A stretch of DNA of 64,000 nt from Mycoplasmopsis canis PG 14 (GCF_001553195.1 NZ_CP014281.1:186001-250000), one strand, 5' to 3'. Shown: positions 19,989-30,784, counted from the first letter of the stretch. Notes: generated by a model not told the origin, from the sequence alone. Numbers and translations are program-made.

Positions 19989-20507
19989 ATGATAAAAATG
20001 ATTTTAGCAAGTACTGTATCAGGATTAATTGGTCTTAAAGACAATACACTTCCATGATATATTCCGAAAGATTTAATTTTTTTTAGCGAGCAAACTAAAA
20101 ACTCAATTTTAATATTTGGAAATAATACTTTTCAAAACTTGCCAGAAAAAATGTTTATAAATAAAAAAAATAGAAAGTTTTATGTCTTATCGATAGAAAA
20201 AATTCGTCAAAATACAAATTTTATTGATAAAGAGTTTAATTCTATTAGTGAATTAGAATTATTTCTAACAGAAAATAACAATAAGAATAAAGATATTTAC
20301 TTATGTGGTGGAAAATTTATTTATGAAACTTTTTTTAATCACGCTTCTGAATTATATTTAACAACTATAAAAAATAATTTAGACAAAAATTTTAAAGATG
20401 AGGAAAAAATTATTTTAGATATAAAAAAAATAAAATCTTTTTTTAAAAATAAAGAAAAAATAATTTACGAAGATTTTCAAATAAAAATTGAAAAGTACTC
20501 AAAATAA
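19989..20507 (+). CDS. folA: Dihydrofolate reductase
   Basis: 172 residues. Reduces dihydrofolate with NADPH. ILASTVSGLIGLKDNTLPWYIPKDLIFF (start, with LPW read through TGA), ILIFGNNTFQNLP (the GRxTF-like NADPH loop with Asn for Arg) and DIYLCGGKFIYETFF (GG hinge) are family signatures. It starts 1 nt after the preceding stop. No thymidylate synthase gene is in this window, and thymidine salvage is provided by tdk. Glycine hydroxymethyltransferase (glyA) at 25719 uses the same folate pool. The Asp/Glu of the active site corresponds to the KDLIFF region. Confidence 0.87.
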
Positions 20508-20517
20508 GGAGAAAAAA

Positions 20518-21159
20518 ATGGAAATTATGTATAATGAAAAAACTGCTTCTAGCGAAAATTCTAGCATTTTTGGTGGCGATTCATCAGTTATTATTTGAAT
20601 AATTCTAGGAGTTTTAATTTCTCTTCTTGTTATTTATTTTATATATTCGTGAATAAAAGACAAAATTAACAAGAAAAAAACAAGACAAGCCGCAATTCAA
20701 TTAGAAAAAAATGCAGCAATTTATTGATATGAAACAACCTTAAAAATAAATGAATTAATTAGATTAAACAGAATTCAACACGAAAACTTTGTTGTAAGTA
20801 TTGGTGAATTTAAAATGAGCGAAATAAATAATGCGGCTTCTGATACTATAAATGATTTAATGAATGAATATGAGTTTAAAAATTATTTACTTTCAAACGA
20901 AAAATATTCAACTTATGTATCAAATATAAAAGTGTTAAAAGATTTAAATTCAAACTTATGGGATAAAAAACTTTCTAATTCCTCTTTAAAATTTTTTGAA
21001 GATGAATTGCCTAAGTCTGAAAAGGCGGCCAGGGAAGCTATATCTACAGAGTTATCTGATTTAAAATCAACAAGTGAACTTTATGACGAAATTAAGGCAA
21101 AGTATAATGAAAAACTTGATAAAAAAGTGAATAATGAAGGTCAAAATGAACAAATTTAA
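20518..21159 (+). CDS. Membrane-anchored helical protein, unknown (LemA-like layout)
   Basis: 213 residues: one membrane helix at about 24-46, a short basic stretch (KDKINKKKTRQ) and a long alpha-helical C-terminal part with Lys/Glu/Asn heptads. The overall plan resembles LemA-type proteins, but no LemA motif is clear. RBS AAGGAG precedes ATG 20518. The 3' end overlaps the pgsA start by 14 nt, which suggests translational coupling. One Trp is encoded by TGG near 20959 while others use TGA. Confidence 0.65.
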
Positions 21160-21760
21160 AGTAAATAAAAATAATATACCAAATTTACTAACTTTATTTA
21201 GAATGGTATTAATATTGCCTTTATTAATTATTTTTCCAATAGCGTGAGCTTTATCTATAAATACAAATTTATCATCAATTAATATAGCTTTAACATCAAT
21301 TATCTTAGTGATTTTTGTTATCGCTATGTTTACGGATTTCCTTGATGGTTATTTAGCAAGAAAGTGAAAAGTTGTATCTAATTTTGGAAAATTATGAGAT
21401 CCTTTAGCTGATAAAGTAATGACTACTTCAGTTTTAATTTTTCTAGCATGAATGAATATTATTCCTTTTTGAATTGTTGTTATATTAGTAATAAGAGATA
21501 TAGTTGTTGATGGAGCTAGAGTTGTTATGTCAAAAAATAATATAAGTATTGCGGCTAACTTATACGGAAAACTAAAAACGCTTGTATTAAGCATTGCAAT
21601 CATTTTTGTAATGATTATGTATTTATCATTGGGTAATTTATTTAGCAATAATTTATATGTATTATTATTTAATATTCCAACACTAATAGGTCTTGCATTA
21701 AGTTTAATTTCTGGATTTATTTATTTAAAAACAACTTTTAAAATTAACAAAACAAAATAA
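21146..21760 (+). CDS. pgsA: CDP-diacylglycerol-glycerol-3-phosphate phosphatidyltransferase
   Basis: 204 residues, polytopic membrane enzyme making phosphatidylglycerophosphate, the first step to phosphatidylglycerol. It has the CDP-alcohol phosphotransferase signature D-G-x2-A-R-x8-G-x3-D-x3-D in DFLDGYLARKWKVVSNFGKL followed by WDPLADK (about residues 65-92), with the Trp codons as TGA. The IPNLLTLFRMVLI start is typical. It overlaps the preceding gene by 14 nt and is the last gene of the operon before a terminator. Confidence 0.94.
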
Positions 21761-21792
21761 GATAAATTATGTTTGTATATTTATCTTATTTT
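21754..21792 (+). terminator. Terminator of the rnj-pgsA operon
   Basis: AAAATAAGATAAAT pairs with ATTTATCTTATTTT around an 11-nt loop. Confidence 0.8.
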
Positions 21793-21848
21793 AATTTGTA
21801 TAGTATAATTTATAAGAAAAAAATAATTTAATATTACAAGGAGAAATT

Positions 21849-22307
21849 ATGAAAAAATTATATAAATTAATATTTTCAGTTTCAACATTAAGTGCAGGGC
21901 TTGTTAGTTTAACAGCTTGCAACAGCGTAAAAAATGACCAAACTGGAAAAGACACAAAAAAACCTTCAACAGAAAATAAGCCAGCAGCTCCTGCTAACGG
22001 ATCACAAACAGGTAATGCTTCTGCATCTACAACTACAACAGGAACTTCATCAGAAGGAACAGCTTCTTCACAACCAGGAAGTTCAACACCAGCAGCTCCT
22101 GCTAACGGATCACAAACAGGTGATGCTTCTGCATCTACAACTACAACAGGAACTTCATCAGAAGGAACAGCTTCTTCACAACCAGGAAGTTCAACACCAG
22201 CAGCTCCTGCTAACGGATCACAAACAGGTGATGCTTCTGCATCTACAACTACAACAGGAACTTCAAGTGAAGTAGCAGAAAGTCCTTCAGCTGGATCAGG
22301 TGCTTAA
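21849..22307 (+). CDS. Repeat-containing surface lipoprotein (Vsp/Vsa-like)
   Basis: 152 residues. The signal peptide ends in a lipobox (SLTAC, Cys about 24). The mature part is a low-complexity chain of Ala, Gly, Ser, Thr, Pro and Gln built from a 36-residue unit (PAAPANGSQTGDASASTTTT plus GTSSEGTASSQPGSST) present nearly three times, then a divergent end (EVAESPSAGSGA). Such tandem-repeat lipoproteins in mycoplasmas vary in length by recombination and shield the surface. RBS AAGGAG precedes ATG 21849, and a TATAAT lies at about 21811. The repeat DNA is much richer in G+C than its surroundings. No orthologue can be named. Confidence 0.85.
   Translation: MKKLYKLIFSVSTLSAGLVSLTACNSVKNDQTGKDTKKPSTENKPAAPANGSQTGNASASTTTTGTSSEGTASSQPGSSTPAAPANGSQTGDASASTTTTGTSSEGTASSQPGSSTPAAPANGSQTGDASASTTTTGTSSEVAESPSAGSGA
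21981..22269 (+). repeat. Tandem repeat, 108-bp unit, about 2.7 copies
   Basis: Copies begin CCAGCAGCTCCTGCTAACGG at 21981, 22089 and 22197, exactly 108 nt apart and nearly identical. The unit is a multiple of 3, so copy-number change keeps the reading frame. Confidence 0.93.
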
Positions 22308-22376
22308 ATTCTATTTAATTAAAAATTTGATTATCAAATATTTAAAATAGAAAATTATTCAATTTATTAATTAAGA

Positions 22377-22417
22377 AAAGTCATATGCAAGTTAAATGTG
22401 CATATGACTTTATTTTT
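22377..22417 (+). terminator. Terminator after the repeat lipoprotein
   Basis: AAGTCATATGCA pairs with TGCATATGACTT around a 9-nt loop, then T-rich sequence. Confidence 0.75.
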
Positions 22418-22499
22418 GTATATCCTGTAATAAAATAATTGTAGTAAAACAAGAAAGGACACATTAATATTATAATGAAAAAAATTAATAATATTAATT

Positions 22500-23538
22500 T
22501 ATATTTTTGATGAATCAAAAAAATAAAAATAAATACTCTGATTATGAGATTCCAAAAAATATTGATATCATTTGAAAGTTTTAAGAAAAACAAAAAGAGA
22601 TGTAAGAACAATAAAAAACGAAATTGATCTTATGACTAGTAAACATTATAAAGATTTATTTAAATATCAAAGATTTCAATACAACAATTGTTTCAAAAGA
22701 GTTGTTAAGGTTAAAGTTATTCATTTTTCTAAAATGTATGATCATTTGTTAAATTATAGATACTCAAGATTGTTTCTCAAAAATACTAAGTTACAGGAAA
22801 AATGAGAGCCATTTAAAGAAGAGTATGAAATGATGTTAGACATAAATATAATAAATATAAAATTAAAATAAATATCGAAGAAAAGGTACCAAAAACTTAT
22901 GTAAAACTTTTGCTAAATTCTTTTAAGAAATCCCACATTAATTTTAACCTTAGGTTAGTTCAAAATATAAAATGGCAATCCTTACCATTTTACCTAGATT
23001 ATGATAATATAATCAGAAAATCATAAGGTAAATGCATTCAGAAAACAACTAAGAAAACTAAATTAGTAACATTGGACGATGCTACGGAAATAGCTAAAAG
23101 ACTAAATTCTATTAACGATAGATCCGAGATAACCATTATGAACTTGATATTGTGATAAGGAAAATTGACGATAAAAAGTGTTTAATAATCTTGTTAGAAA
23201 AACAAACCAGAAAATCATATAACACAATAACCAAAAGAGGTTCAAAATATATTCATCAAGCTTTAAATAATATGACTAAGAAATTTAATTTAAACATTAA
23301 ATCCTTAAATGCTGATAATGGTAAGGAAAATTTTTTATTAAATAAAATTATGCCTAAAGAACGATTATCCGAATGTCTTTCATATAGTTCATGACAAAAA
23401 GGCTCCGCCAAAAATATGCATAGATTAATAAGGTATTTTATTCCTAAGGGTAAAAGTCTTGATAGTTATACTCAAGAAGAAATTGATTTTATGACGGAAT
23501 GAATAAATAACTATAGAAAAATTATTAATCAACCTTAG
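22500..23538 (+). pseudogene. Degraded IS30-type transposase remnant
   Basis: No single frame covers this stretch. The last part (about 23149-23538) encodes IRKIDDKKCLIILLEKQTRK, then LNADNGKEN (second catalytic Asp region), YSSWQKGSAKN-MHRLIRYF (the IS30 motif around the third acidic residue, here apparently lost or shifted) and PKGKSLDSYTQEEIDFM to a final TAG. Upstream fragments in other frames (KYSDYEIPKNIDIIWKF and HYKDLFKYQRFQYNN-) are helical and look like the DNA-binding part. Multiple frameshifts and stops show decay. I see no clear flanking inverted repeats. Confidence 0.7.
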
Positions 23539-23540
23539 AT

Positions 23541-23640
23541 TATTTTAACCCCCCCAGCCTTGATTGCAATAAAAGGGGGCTTACTTTTTGAAAAAGTAAG
23601 TAAAAACACTAAGGAAACTTTTAAAGTTTTCTATTTTCCT
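23541..23640 (+). other. G/C-clamped hairpins downstream of the IS30 remnant
   Basis: A run of 7 C (about 23551-23557) can pair with GGGGG at about 23574-23578 over a 16-nt loop, and CTTACTTTTT-GAAAAAGTAAG follows directly. The G/C clamp is unusual here. Either a terminator of the old IS or the end of another mobile element. Confidence 0.4.
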
Positions 23641-23698
23641 ATACCTTTTTGTACATCTAAAATTTGATAAAATTATTTTACAGTTTTTTATTACTTCC

Positions 23699-23727
23699 TT
23701 GCAAATGATTTTTGAAATATTCATAAT
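23699..23727 (+). promoter_or_regulatory. Probable promoter of rpsB-tsf
   Basis: TTGCAA at 23699-23704 and CATAAT at 23722-23727 with a 17-nt spacer. The transcript would carry a leader of roughly 160 nt before rpsB. Confidence 0.45.
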
Positions 23728-23802
23728 TATTAATTTAATAAAAATAAAAAAGTGATAAAATTTAAAAGTGTTTTAAAAACACTACAAATTAACATAAAAA
23801 AC

Positions 23803-23862
23803 AACAATGTGAATTCATTTGGGTGTGCCAAATAATCGGTGCTAGATGTTAGAAACATTGTT
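23803..23862 (+). promoter_or_regulatory. Structured leader upstream of rpsB
   Basis: AACAATGT (23803-23810) and ACATTGTT (23855-23862) form an outer stem. Inside it ATTTGG-GTGTG-CCAAAT (23817-23833) forms a perfect hairpin, followed by CGGTGCTAGATG. The segment is richer in G than its surroundings and ends 31 nt before the rpsB start. This suits autoregulation by ribosomal protein S2, but I know of no matching described motif. Confidence 0.5.
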
Positions 23863-23892
23863 CAGAAAAAACAAACTAAAGGAAAAAACAAA

Positions 23893-24726
23893 ATGACAAC
23901 AGAAAACAAAAAAGTTGAGAAAAAAGTTGAAGTTAAACAAGATAGAACTCCAATTATCTCAAAAGACAAATTACTTGAAGCTGGTTCATATTTTGGACAC
24001 AAGACACATGCTTGAAACCCAAAAATGAAAGAGTATTTAGTTCCAAACAAAAAAGTTAAGGGTGCTCACATTATTGATGTTTACAAAACACAAAGCCACC
24101 TTGAATATGCTTACAAATTAGTTAACAATTTGGCAGCAAAAGGAACACAATTCATTTTTGTCGGAACAAAAAAACAAGCTCGTGAAGCTGTTAAAGTTGC
24201 TGCAGAAAGAACAAACTCACTTTATGTAACAGAAAGATGATTAGGTGGAACATTAACAAATAACGAAACAATTATGCGTCGTGTTAACGCAATGGAAGAC
24301 CTAGAAGCTAAAGCAGCTACAAACTTCAAAGGTTACACAAAGAAAGAAGCTTTAAACTTTACTAAAGAATTAGATAAATTACACAAAAACTTAAATGGTA
24401 TTCGTACAATGAAACGTTTACCACAAGTTATGATTATTGCTGATCCTAACGAAGATGAAATTGCAGTTAAAGAGGCAAAAAGAAAAGGATTGAAAGTTAT
24501 TTCAATTCTTGACTCAAATTCAAATCCTGATGCAGTTGATTTAGGTGTGCCAGGTAACGATGATTCAGCAAAATTCATTTATGTATTTATGACAATCATT
24601 GCTGATGCTATTGTTAAAGCTAAAGGTGGAGAACAAGTTTACGCTTACCAAGATGATAGCAAAATTGTTTTACCAGAATTTCAACAACCAAAAACAGCAT
24701 TAGAAGCTGAAAATCAAGAAAACTAA
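23893..24726 (+). CDS. rpsB: 30S ribosomal protein S2
   Basis: 277 residues. Typical S2: [70 protein letters not shown]- and [13 protein letters not shown]. It binds the platform side of the small subunit with S1-like partners late in assembly. The N-terminal [12 protein letters not shown] extension and the C-terminal tail are short. The weak AAAGGAAA ribosome site fits regulated translation. Paired with tsf 27 nt downstream, the standard bacterial order. Confidence 0.97.
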
Positions 24727-24753
24727 TAAATTAAAGAAGAATAGGAGTTATTT

Positions 24754-25635
24754 ATGAGTGATAACAAAATGGAATTAATCAAAGAATTAAGAGCTAGAAC
24801 TAATTCTTCATTAATTGACTGTAAAAAAGCTTTAGAAGCTTCAAATTATGATCTTGAAGGCGCAATTAATTGACTTAAAGAAAATGGTATCGTTAAAGCT
24901 GCTAAAAAAGCAGGTAGAATTGCAGCTGAAGGTGCAGTTATTGCAGTTGGTGATGATAAACACGCTGTTTTAGTAGAAATTAACTCTGAAACAGACTTTG
25001 CAGCAAAAAATGATAAATTTGTTAAATTATTAAACGAAGTTGCACAAGAAATTTTAAAAAGTAATGTTTCAACACTTGAAGAGGCATTACAAGTTAAATT
25101 ATCAAATGGTACATCAGTAGAAAATGCTTTAGTTGAAGCTACTTCAGTTATTGGTGAAAAAATTTCATTACGTCGTATTAGTTCATTAAAAGCTAACGAA
25201 GGTGAAGTTTTAGGTGTATATGTACACGCAAACCAACAAGTTGCTGCGGTTGTAAAAGTAAATGGTAAAAATGTTGATGCAGCTAAAAATGTTGCAATGC
25301 ATGTTTCAGCAATGAATCCAGAATTTGCTTTAGTTAGTCAAATACCTGCAGAACGTTTAGAAGCTATTAAAGCGGGATTTGAAAAACCAGCGGGATTTGA
25401 AAATAAACCAGCTAACATTCAAGAAAAAATTCAAGAAGGATGATTAGATAAACAATTATCAGAATTTGTTCTAGAAAAACAACCATTCGTAATGGAAGAT
25501 TCTTTATCAGTTCAAAAATATTTAGCAAACAACAACACATCATTAGTTGAAGTTGCTAGATTTGAAGTTGGTGAAGGAATCGAAAAAGTTCAGTCAAACT
25601 TTGCAGCAGACGTTGCAAGCATGGTTGTAAAATAA
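24754..25635 (+). CDS. tsf: Elongation factor Ts
   Basis: 293 residues. Guanine-nucleotide exchange factor for EF-Tu. The N-terminal UBA-like domain MELIKELRARTNSSLIDCKK is followed by the core with INSETDFAAKNDKF (TDFVA motif, near 78-84), VIGEKISLRRI, VAMHVSAMNPEF and FEVGEGIEK. RBS TAGGAG precedes ATG 24754. Full length, followed by a terminator. Confidence 0.97.
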
Positions 25636-25642
25636 TTACAAT

Positions 25643-25672
25643 AAAAAAATCAAGAATTCTCTTGATTTTTTT
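25643..25672 (+). terminator. Terminator of rpsB-tsf
   Basis: AAAAAAATCAAGA-ATTC-TCTTGATTTTTTT. Confidence 0.88.
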
Positions 25673-25687
25673 AATATCGCTGTTATT

Positions 25688-25720
25688 AAAACAAAACCGC
25701 ATAAATTGCGGTTTTGTTTT
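25688..25720 (-). terminator. Terminator of the rarA-glyA operon
   Basis: AAAACAAAACCGCA pairs with TGCGGTTTTGTTTT around TAAAT. It overlaps the glyA stop codon region. Confidence 0.85.
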
Positions 25721-26990
25721 AATTTAAATAATTCTTAATAATTGGTGATTCTTTTAAGAATTCTAAAACTTGTTGCTTATAAACTTCTAAAACTCTATTG
25801 GATTCTTCGTTGTCAATACTTAATGTTGAATAATTTAATAATGTATTGTGAATAATTTCAGCAAGCTCTTCTCACTTAGTGAAGTTTCTGCTTGTCATTG
25901 CTGCGGTTCCAATTCTTATACCACTACCTAAGCGTGGATTTAAAGTATCAAAAGGTATAGTATTTTTATTTAATGTGATATTAATCTTATGCAAAATATC
26001 TTCAGCTTGTTTTCCGTTTATTCCGTATGTATTAAATACATCAATCATAAATAAATGATTATCTGTACCATTACTTACTATTTTTGCTCCAAGTTTCTTA
26101 AATTTTTCAGACATTAATTTTGCGTTTTTAATAATGTTTTTTGCGTAATCTACAAATTGAGGTTGCAAGGCTTCATAAAATGCTACAGCTTTACCTGCGA
26201 TAGCATGAAATAATGGCCCACCTTGATAACCTGGGAAAACTCAACGGCTTACCTTCTTTGCGATTTCCTCGTCATTCGTCATAATTATACCACCGCGTCC
26301 ACCACGTAATGTTTTATGAGTCGTTGATGTTATAACATCTGCATACCCCACTGGTGATGGATGAACTTTTGCAGCTATTAAACCAGCTATATGCGCAATA
26401 TCTGCCATTAATTTAGCCCCTGATTTATCAGCTATTTCTTTAAAACGTTTAAAATCTATAGTTCTCGAATAAGCTGAATATCCGCAAATAATTAAATCAG
26501 GTTTTTCTCTTAATGCCATTTCTTCAATTGCGTCATAATCTAATAATCCGTCTTGACCTAAATCATATGAAATTGAATCATAAAATATACCACTAAAATT
26601 TATTTTATAACCATGCGTTAAATGTCCACCTGAACTTAATGAAAGACCCATTATTTTTCCTCCATTAGAAATTGCTGCTGCTATTGCTGCTGCATTGGCA
26701 GTAGAACCTGAGTAAGGTTGAACGTTTGCGTACTTAACCCCAAATAATTCTTTTAATCTATCTATAGCAGCTTGTTCAACTATATCAACGTTTTCGCAAC
26801 CACCATAATATCTAGCATTAGGATAACCTTCACCATATTTGTTTGTTAATACACTTCCTTGTGCTTTTAAAACATCTTCAGAAACAAAATTTTCTGAAGC
26901 TATTAACTCAACATGGTCTTCTTGTCTTTTCAGCTCACTATTTATAGCATTTTGAATTAAAGTATCTTTTAATGAAATTTTTGAATACAT
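25719..26990 (-). CDS. glyA: Serine hydroxymethyltransferase
   Basis: 423 residues, full length. Interconverts serine and glycine with tetrahydrofolate, supplying one-carbon units. Motifs: [16 protein letters not shown] near 23, [14 protein letters not shown] near 53, [13 protein letters not shown] near 92 and [17 protein letters not shown] near 225, containing the PLP-binding Lys (THK). [13 protein letters not shown] (here [15 protein letters not shown]) lies at the C-terminal part. Two internal TGA-Trp codons. RBS AAGGAGT precedes ATG 26988-26990, 8 nt after pheT. Confidence 0.96.
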
Positions 26991-26998
26991 ATTACTCC

Positions 26999-29155
26999 TT
27001 AATTAAAATGTTTATTGATTTCTTCAATAACGGATTCTTGATCTGTAATTCTAAGTGTTACATTATGTGTAAATTCTTTTTTATAATCATCCACAACTTT
27101 AATCTCAAAAGGTTTTTTAATTGTATTTATTTTATTTATCGCTTCTTCTATGCTTGAATTGTTATGAATTTCAAATGTCAGATCAATTGTTTTCATTGGT
27201 TCAAGGTCGATAGAAGAAAACTTAATAGCACTATTATGGTTAACTGGTACAATAAACTCAGCATAATACGCATTTGTTTCGTCATATTTAGGGTGAATTT
27301 TTCCTATTCACCCAATAACATTACCGTTGTATAAAATCTTTGCAGAAACATTTGGGTGAATTAATTCATTATTATCAAACTTTTTAAATGATAGTTCTAG
27401 ATTTAAAAAGTTTATTATATCTTGTTTAATTTCTTTAAATGATTTAGTTGTTGAAGCTAAGCCATATACAAACTCTTCTGAACTAATCATTCCTTCTTCA
27501 AAAATATTGATTTGTTCAAGTTTTCTTTTTTGATTATATTCAACAACTTCTTGTAATGATGTAATTATTGATTTTCTTACTGATTCTCTTTCTTTCGAAA
27601 CAAAGGTAATTAAATCGATATCTTCTTTTATTTCCAGGGGATTAAATTTATTTTTATCTTTAGAAACTAAAGTAAATGTTCTTGTTTCACTATACCCTTG
27701 ATGCATTCAGAATAATTTATTTTTATCCCTCTTTTGTGTTTTTAAAGAAGTTATATTAATGCTTTGAGGCATAAATTTTTGATATGAATAAAATCTAAAT
27801 AATTCTTCAATAATATCTTCAAAATAAGATACATCATATCTATAGTTAGGCACTAATACAGTATCTTTTTTAAAAATAAAGCCTAATGATTCTAATTGTT
27901 TTTTTGCTTTATCAAATACGGTTAAATCTTCAATACCTGAATAAGTCTGTAGCTTTTTATTATCAATTTTTATTTCTCTTTGATTTAAATCTGAAATTTC
28001 ACCAATAATTTGCGAAATAGCTAAACTATTAGTTTTTGATCTAATATATTCTATACCTAGTTTAGCAACTTCTTGCGAAATAAATCTTGACCCTTGATTT
28101 GATGAGTTAGATGAAAGTTTAATTTCTTTAGCACCATGCCTAACTAATTTAGAATCAAATACACCAATTTCAAAAAGGTATTCATTATTTGTTGTATCTG
28201 TTTTAGTTGATTCAATACCCATAACAGAAGCTAAAGAAATTACTTTTTCATCATCATTGATTGCTAAAACATTCTTTACCTCAACTTCTTTTTTACCTAG
28301 TAATTCTAATTTACCTGAGTACATAGCGGCTTTTAGGTTTTTTGTTAATGTTTTTGCATTATAAACATGAGCAGGTGAACCTATTTCTAATAAAGTCAAG
28401 TTAGTTAAGTTAACAGCTCAATCAAATAAAGAAGAGATACCATGTTTTGCTAAAAGCATTTTTTCATAAAGACTCGTCTCGCTTTTTCCGTGAACTTCTA
28501 AAAATGATAATTCTTTCGCAATTCCTTTGTCTACTTTAAATTTAGAATCAAAATCCTTTTTATTTGTTAAAGAGAATAAAGGTTTAAACTCTGTTTCAAA
28601 ATAAGCAGCAAGTTCTTTTGCCAAAAAATAATATGAATTAGCATCATTTCTATTTGCTGTTGTGCTAATTTCGATGATTGTGTCATTAATGCCTAATAAT
28701 TCCATGGCATCGTCATTTATCGAAGCAAAATCATTAGGTAAAACTAATAATTGATCTTTTTCAGATAATAAGTCATATTGATAACCTATTTCTGATCAAG
28801 ACGCCATCATACCTTGCGATTTAATCCCTTTTAATTCTACTTCTTTGAATTCTACACCATCTTTAGTGGCACCAACAGGAAAACAAATAACTAAATCATT
28901 GTTTTTAAGAATTCTATTATTTGTTTGGATAGTTATATTCCCATTTTTAGTACTTAATTCAACTACATCTAATCTGTCTGAATTGGGATTTTGATAAACG
29001 TTCATTACCTTTGCAAAAGTAACACCAGTTACATTTGAAAAAGGTTTAATTTCTTCAACTTCGAATCCAAGTTCATTCAATGCTTTTTCAACATCTTTTG
29101 AACTTAATTTTATATTAGGCAAATACTTATTTAAATGTTTAAGTGATAGAATCAT
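26999..29155 (-). CDS. pheT: Phenylalanine-tRNA ligase beta subunit
   Basis: 718 residues. With PheS it forms the (alpha-beta)2 enzyme charging tRNA-Phe. Visible domains: an N-terminal tRNA-binding OB domain ([20 protein letters not shown]- to [10 protein letters not shown], about 40-120), [20 protein letters not shown] (about 160), a B3/B4 editing-type region, B5, and a C-terminal ferredoxin-fold anticodon-binding domain ([12 protein letters not shown]- to [14 protein letters not shown]). It is on the short side for the family (often near 800). Its frame crosses many TGA-Trp codons. RBS GGAGGTAAAA precedes the ATG. It is separated from pheS by ung, an unusual order. Confidence 0.95.
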
Positions 29156-29164
29156 TTTTACCTC

Positions 29165-29833
29165 CTATAAACTTCATTCAATCTCTTTTTGATTAAAAGA
29201 ATGAAGTTTTTCATTTATTTTCTTAAATACGTTTGAATTTTCAAAACTATGTCTATAACCCAATGGAGAAGGGTGTGATAACTTAAATAAATTGTCTTTA
29301 TTGTAATTTCTTAATTTCAGTGCATTTTCAACAACTTTATGTGCTTGTCCGCCTAATGCCAATATTAAAACATTAGGGTTTTCTAAAATAATGTCTTGAA
29401 TAACTATTTCAACAAATTTTTCTCAACCGATATCTTTATGTGAATTTGGTTTCCCTTCTTCGACTGTTAATACTGTATTTAATAATAATACACCTTGTTT
29501 AGCTCATTTAATTAAGGAATTTGTTCCGAATTTAGCATTTGGATAATCTTTTTTAACTTCCTTAAAAATATTTTTCAAGCTTGCTGGAGTTTTGATGTGA
29601 TTTGTAGAAAAAGCTAGCCCATCTGCTATGTTTATTTGGTGATAAGGATCTTGACCTAAAATAATTAGTTTTGTTTCGTTTGTTTGAAAAAACTCAAAAG
29701 GTCTAAACATATCCATTTGATGAGGGAATATTTGAATATTATTTTTTTCTGATTCCTCTAGTTTTTTTAATATATTTCGAAAATATGGTTTTTGTCCTTC
29801 TGTTTGCAAAATTCTTAGAAAACTATCTTTCAT
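29165..29833 (-). CDS. ung: Uracil-DNA glycosylase (family 1)
   Basis: 222 residues. Removes uracil from DNA. Catalytic motif [20 protein letters not shown] near 62 and C-terminal [18 protein letters not shown] near 190 are diagnostic; the water-activating Asp is in GQDPYH. It overlaps the pheS 3' end by 11 nt (ATGAAAGATAG holds both signals) and lies 9 nt before pheT. It is therefore embedded in the tRNA-synthetase operon. The frame ends -KEIEWSL with a TGA-Trp. Confidence 0.96.
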
Positions 29834-30773
29834 TATTGAATTGCTCCATAATTCTTAAATCATTTCTATAGAGATCTCTAATATCATTAAAACCGTATTT
29901 TATCATCGTTATTCTTTCGATACCTAATCCTGCTGCAAAACCATTCATCCCGTTATCGTATCCAGCCATTTCTAAGACTCTTGGATGCAACATTCCAGCA
30001 CCTAATATTTCAATTCATCTATTTTTGTAAAATACATCTACCTCAACACTAGGTTCTGTGAAAGGGAAGTAACTTGGTCTGAGACGAATTTCCACTTCTT
30101 CTTCTAAAACATAAGAAAGCATTGATTTTAAAGTTCAAATCAAATTAGGGAAACTAACCTTTCCTACTGCAACAAAGTCTAATTGAGTAAATTGGTGTGA
30201 GTGTGTAGCATCATCTTCATCATTTCTGTAAACTTTACCAATAGCGAAGGTTCCTAATTCTTTGTTTTTATTTTCTTCTAACACAACGGCTGTAACACCT
30301 GTATTATGGGTTCTTAATAATGTTGTCGCATTTAAATATAATGAATCATGCATTGCTCTCGCCGGGTGATCTTGAGGAATATTTAACTTTTCAAAGTTAT
30401 ATAAATCAGATACTATTTCACTTGCGGTTTGTTGATAATAACCATGTTGTATAAATCAATCTTTAAGTCTTTCTTCCGTGATTGTTATAGGGTTTAATGA
30501 AGCCGGTTTTAATGTTGGCTCACTAACATCCACTTTTTCACTTTCTACACGTTTATTAATTTGTATATCTTTGATTTTTTGCTCAGCTTGTTTAAAAAAA
30601 TCTTCATAATCTTTTTTTAGAGTATTAATTTTTTGTCCTATGATTTTTTTATCTTCAATTGAGGCATTTTTTAATTGTTGTTGCATTTTAAATATTTCAC
30701 CATTTGGACCAAAAGCATCTGACTTAGCTTTCTTCAAATCTTCTAAGTTATTTATTAAATCTAAATTTCTCAT
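29823..30773 (-). CDS. pheS: Phenylalanine-tRNA ligase alpha subunit
   Basis: 316 residues, class II aminoacyl-tRNA synthetase catalytic subunit. An N-terminal coiled coil (about 1-90) binds tRNA. Motif 1 is in [18 protein letters not shown], motif 2 in [20 protein letters not shown], and motif 3 in [17 protein letters not shown] near the C-terminus. I take MRNLDLIN at 30771-30773 because AAAAGGAG precedes it; a frame nine codons longer overlaps rarA. Coupled to ung. Confidence 0.96.
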
Positions 30774-30784
30774 ATTTGCTCCTT

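Noticed and set aside
20518-21159. Assignment as lemA
   Set aside because: Only the one-helix plus coiled-coil layout agrees; the LemA sequence motifs are not visible.
21981-22269. CRISPR-like array
   Set aside because: The 108-bp repeats have no spacers, are in frame within a lipoprotein gene, and no cas genes occur.
21934-22275. Gln/Leu/His-rich open frame inside the repeat lipoprotein
   Set aside because: It is the +1 shadow of the 108-bp repeat. It has no ribosome site, and the main frame has a signal peptide and lipobox.
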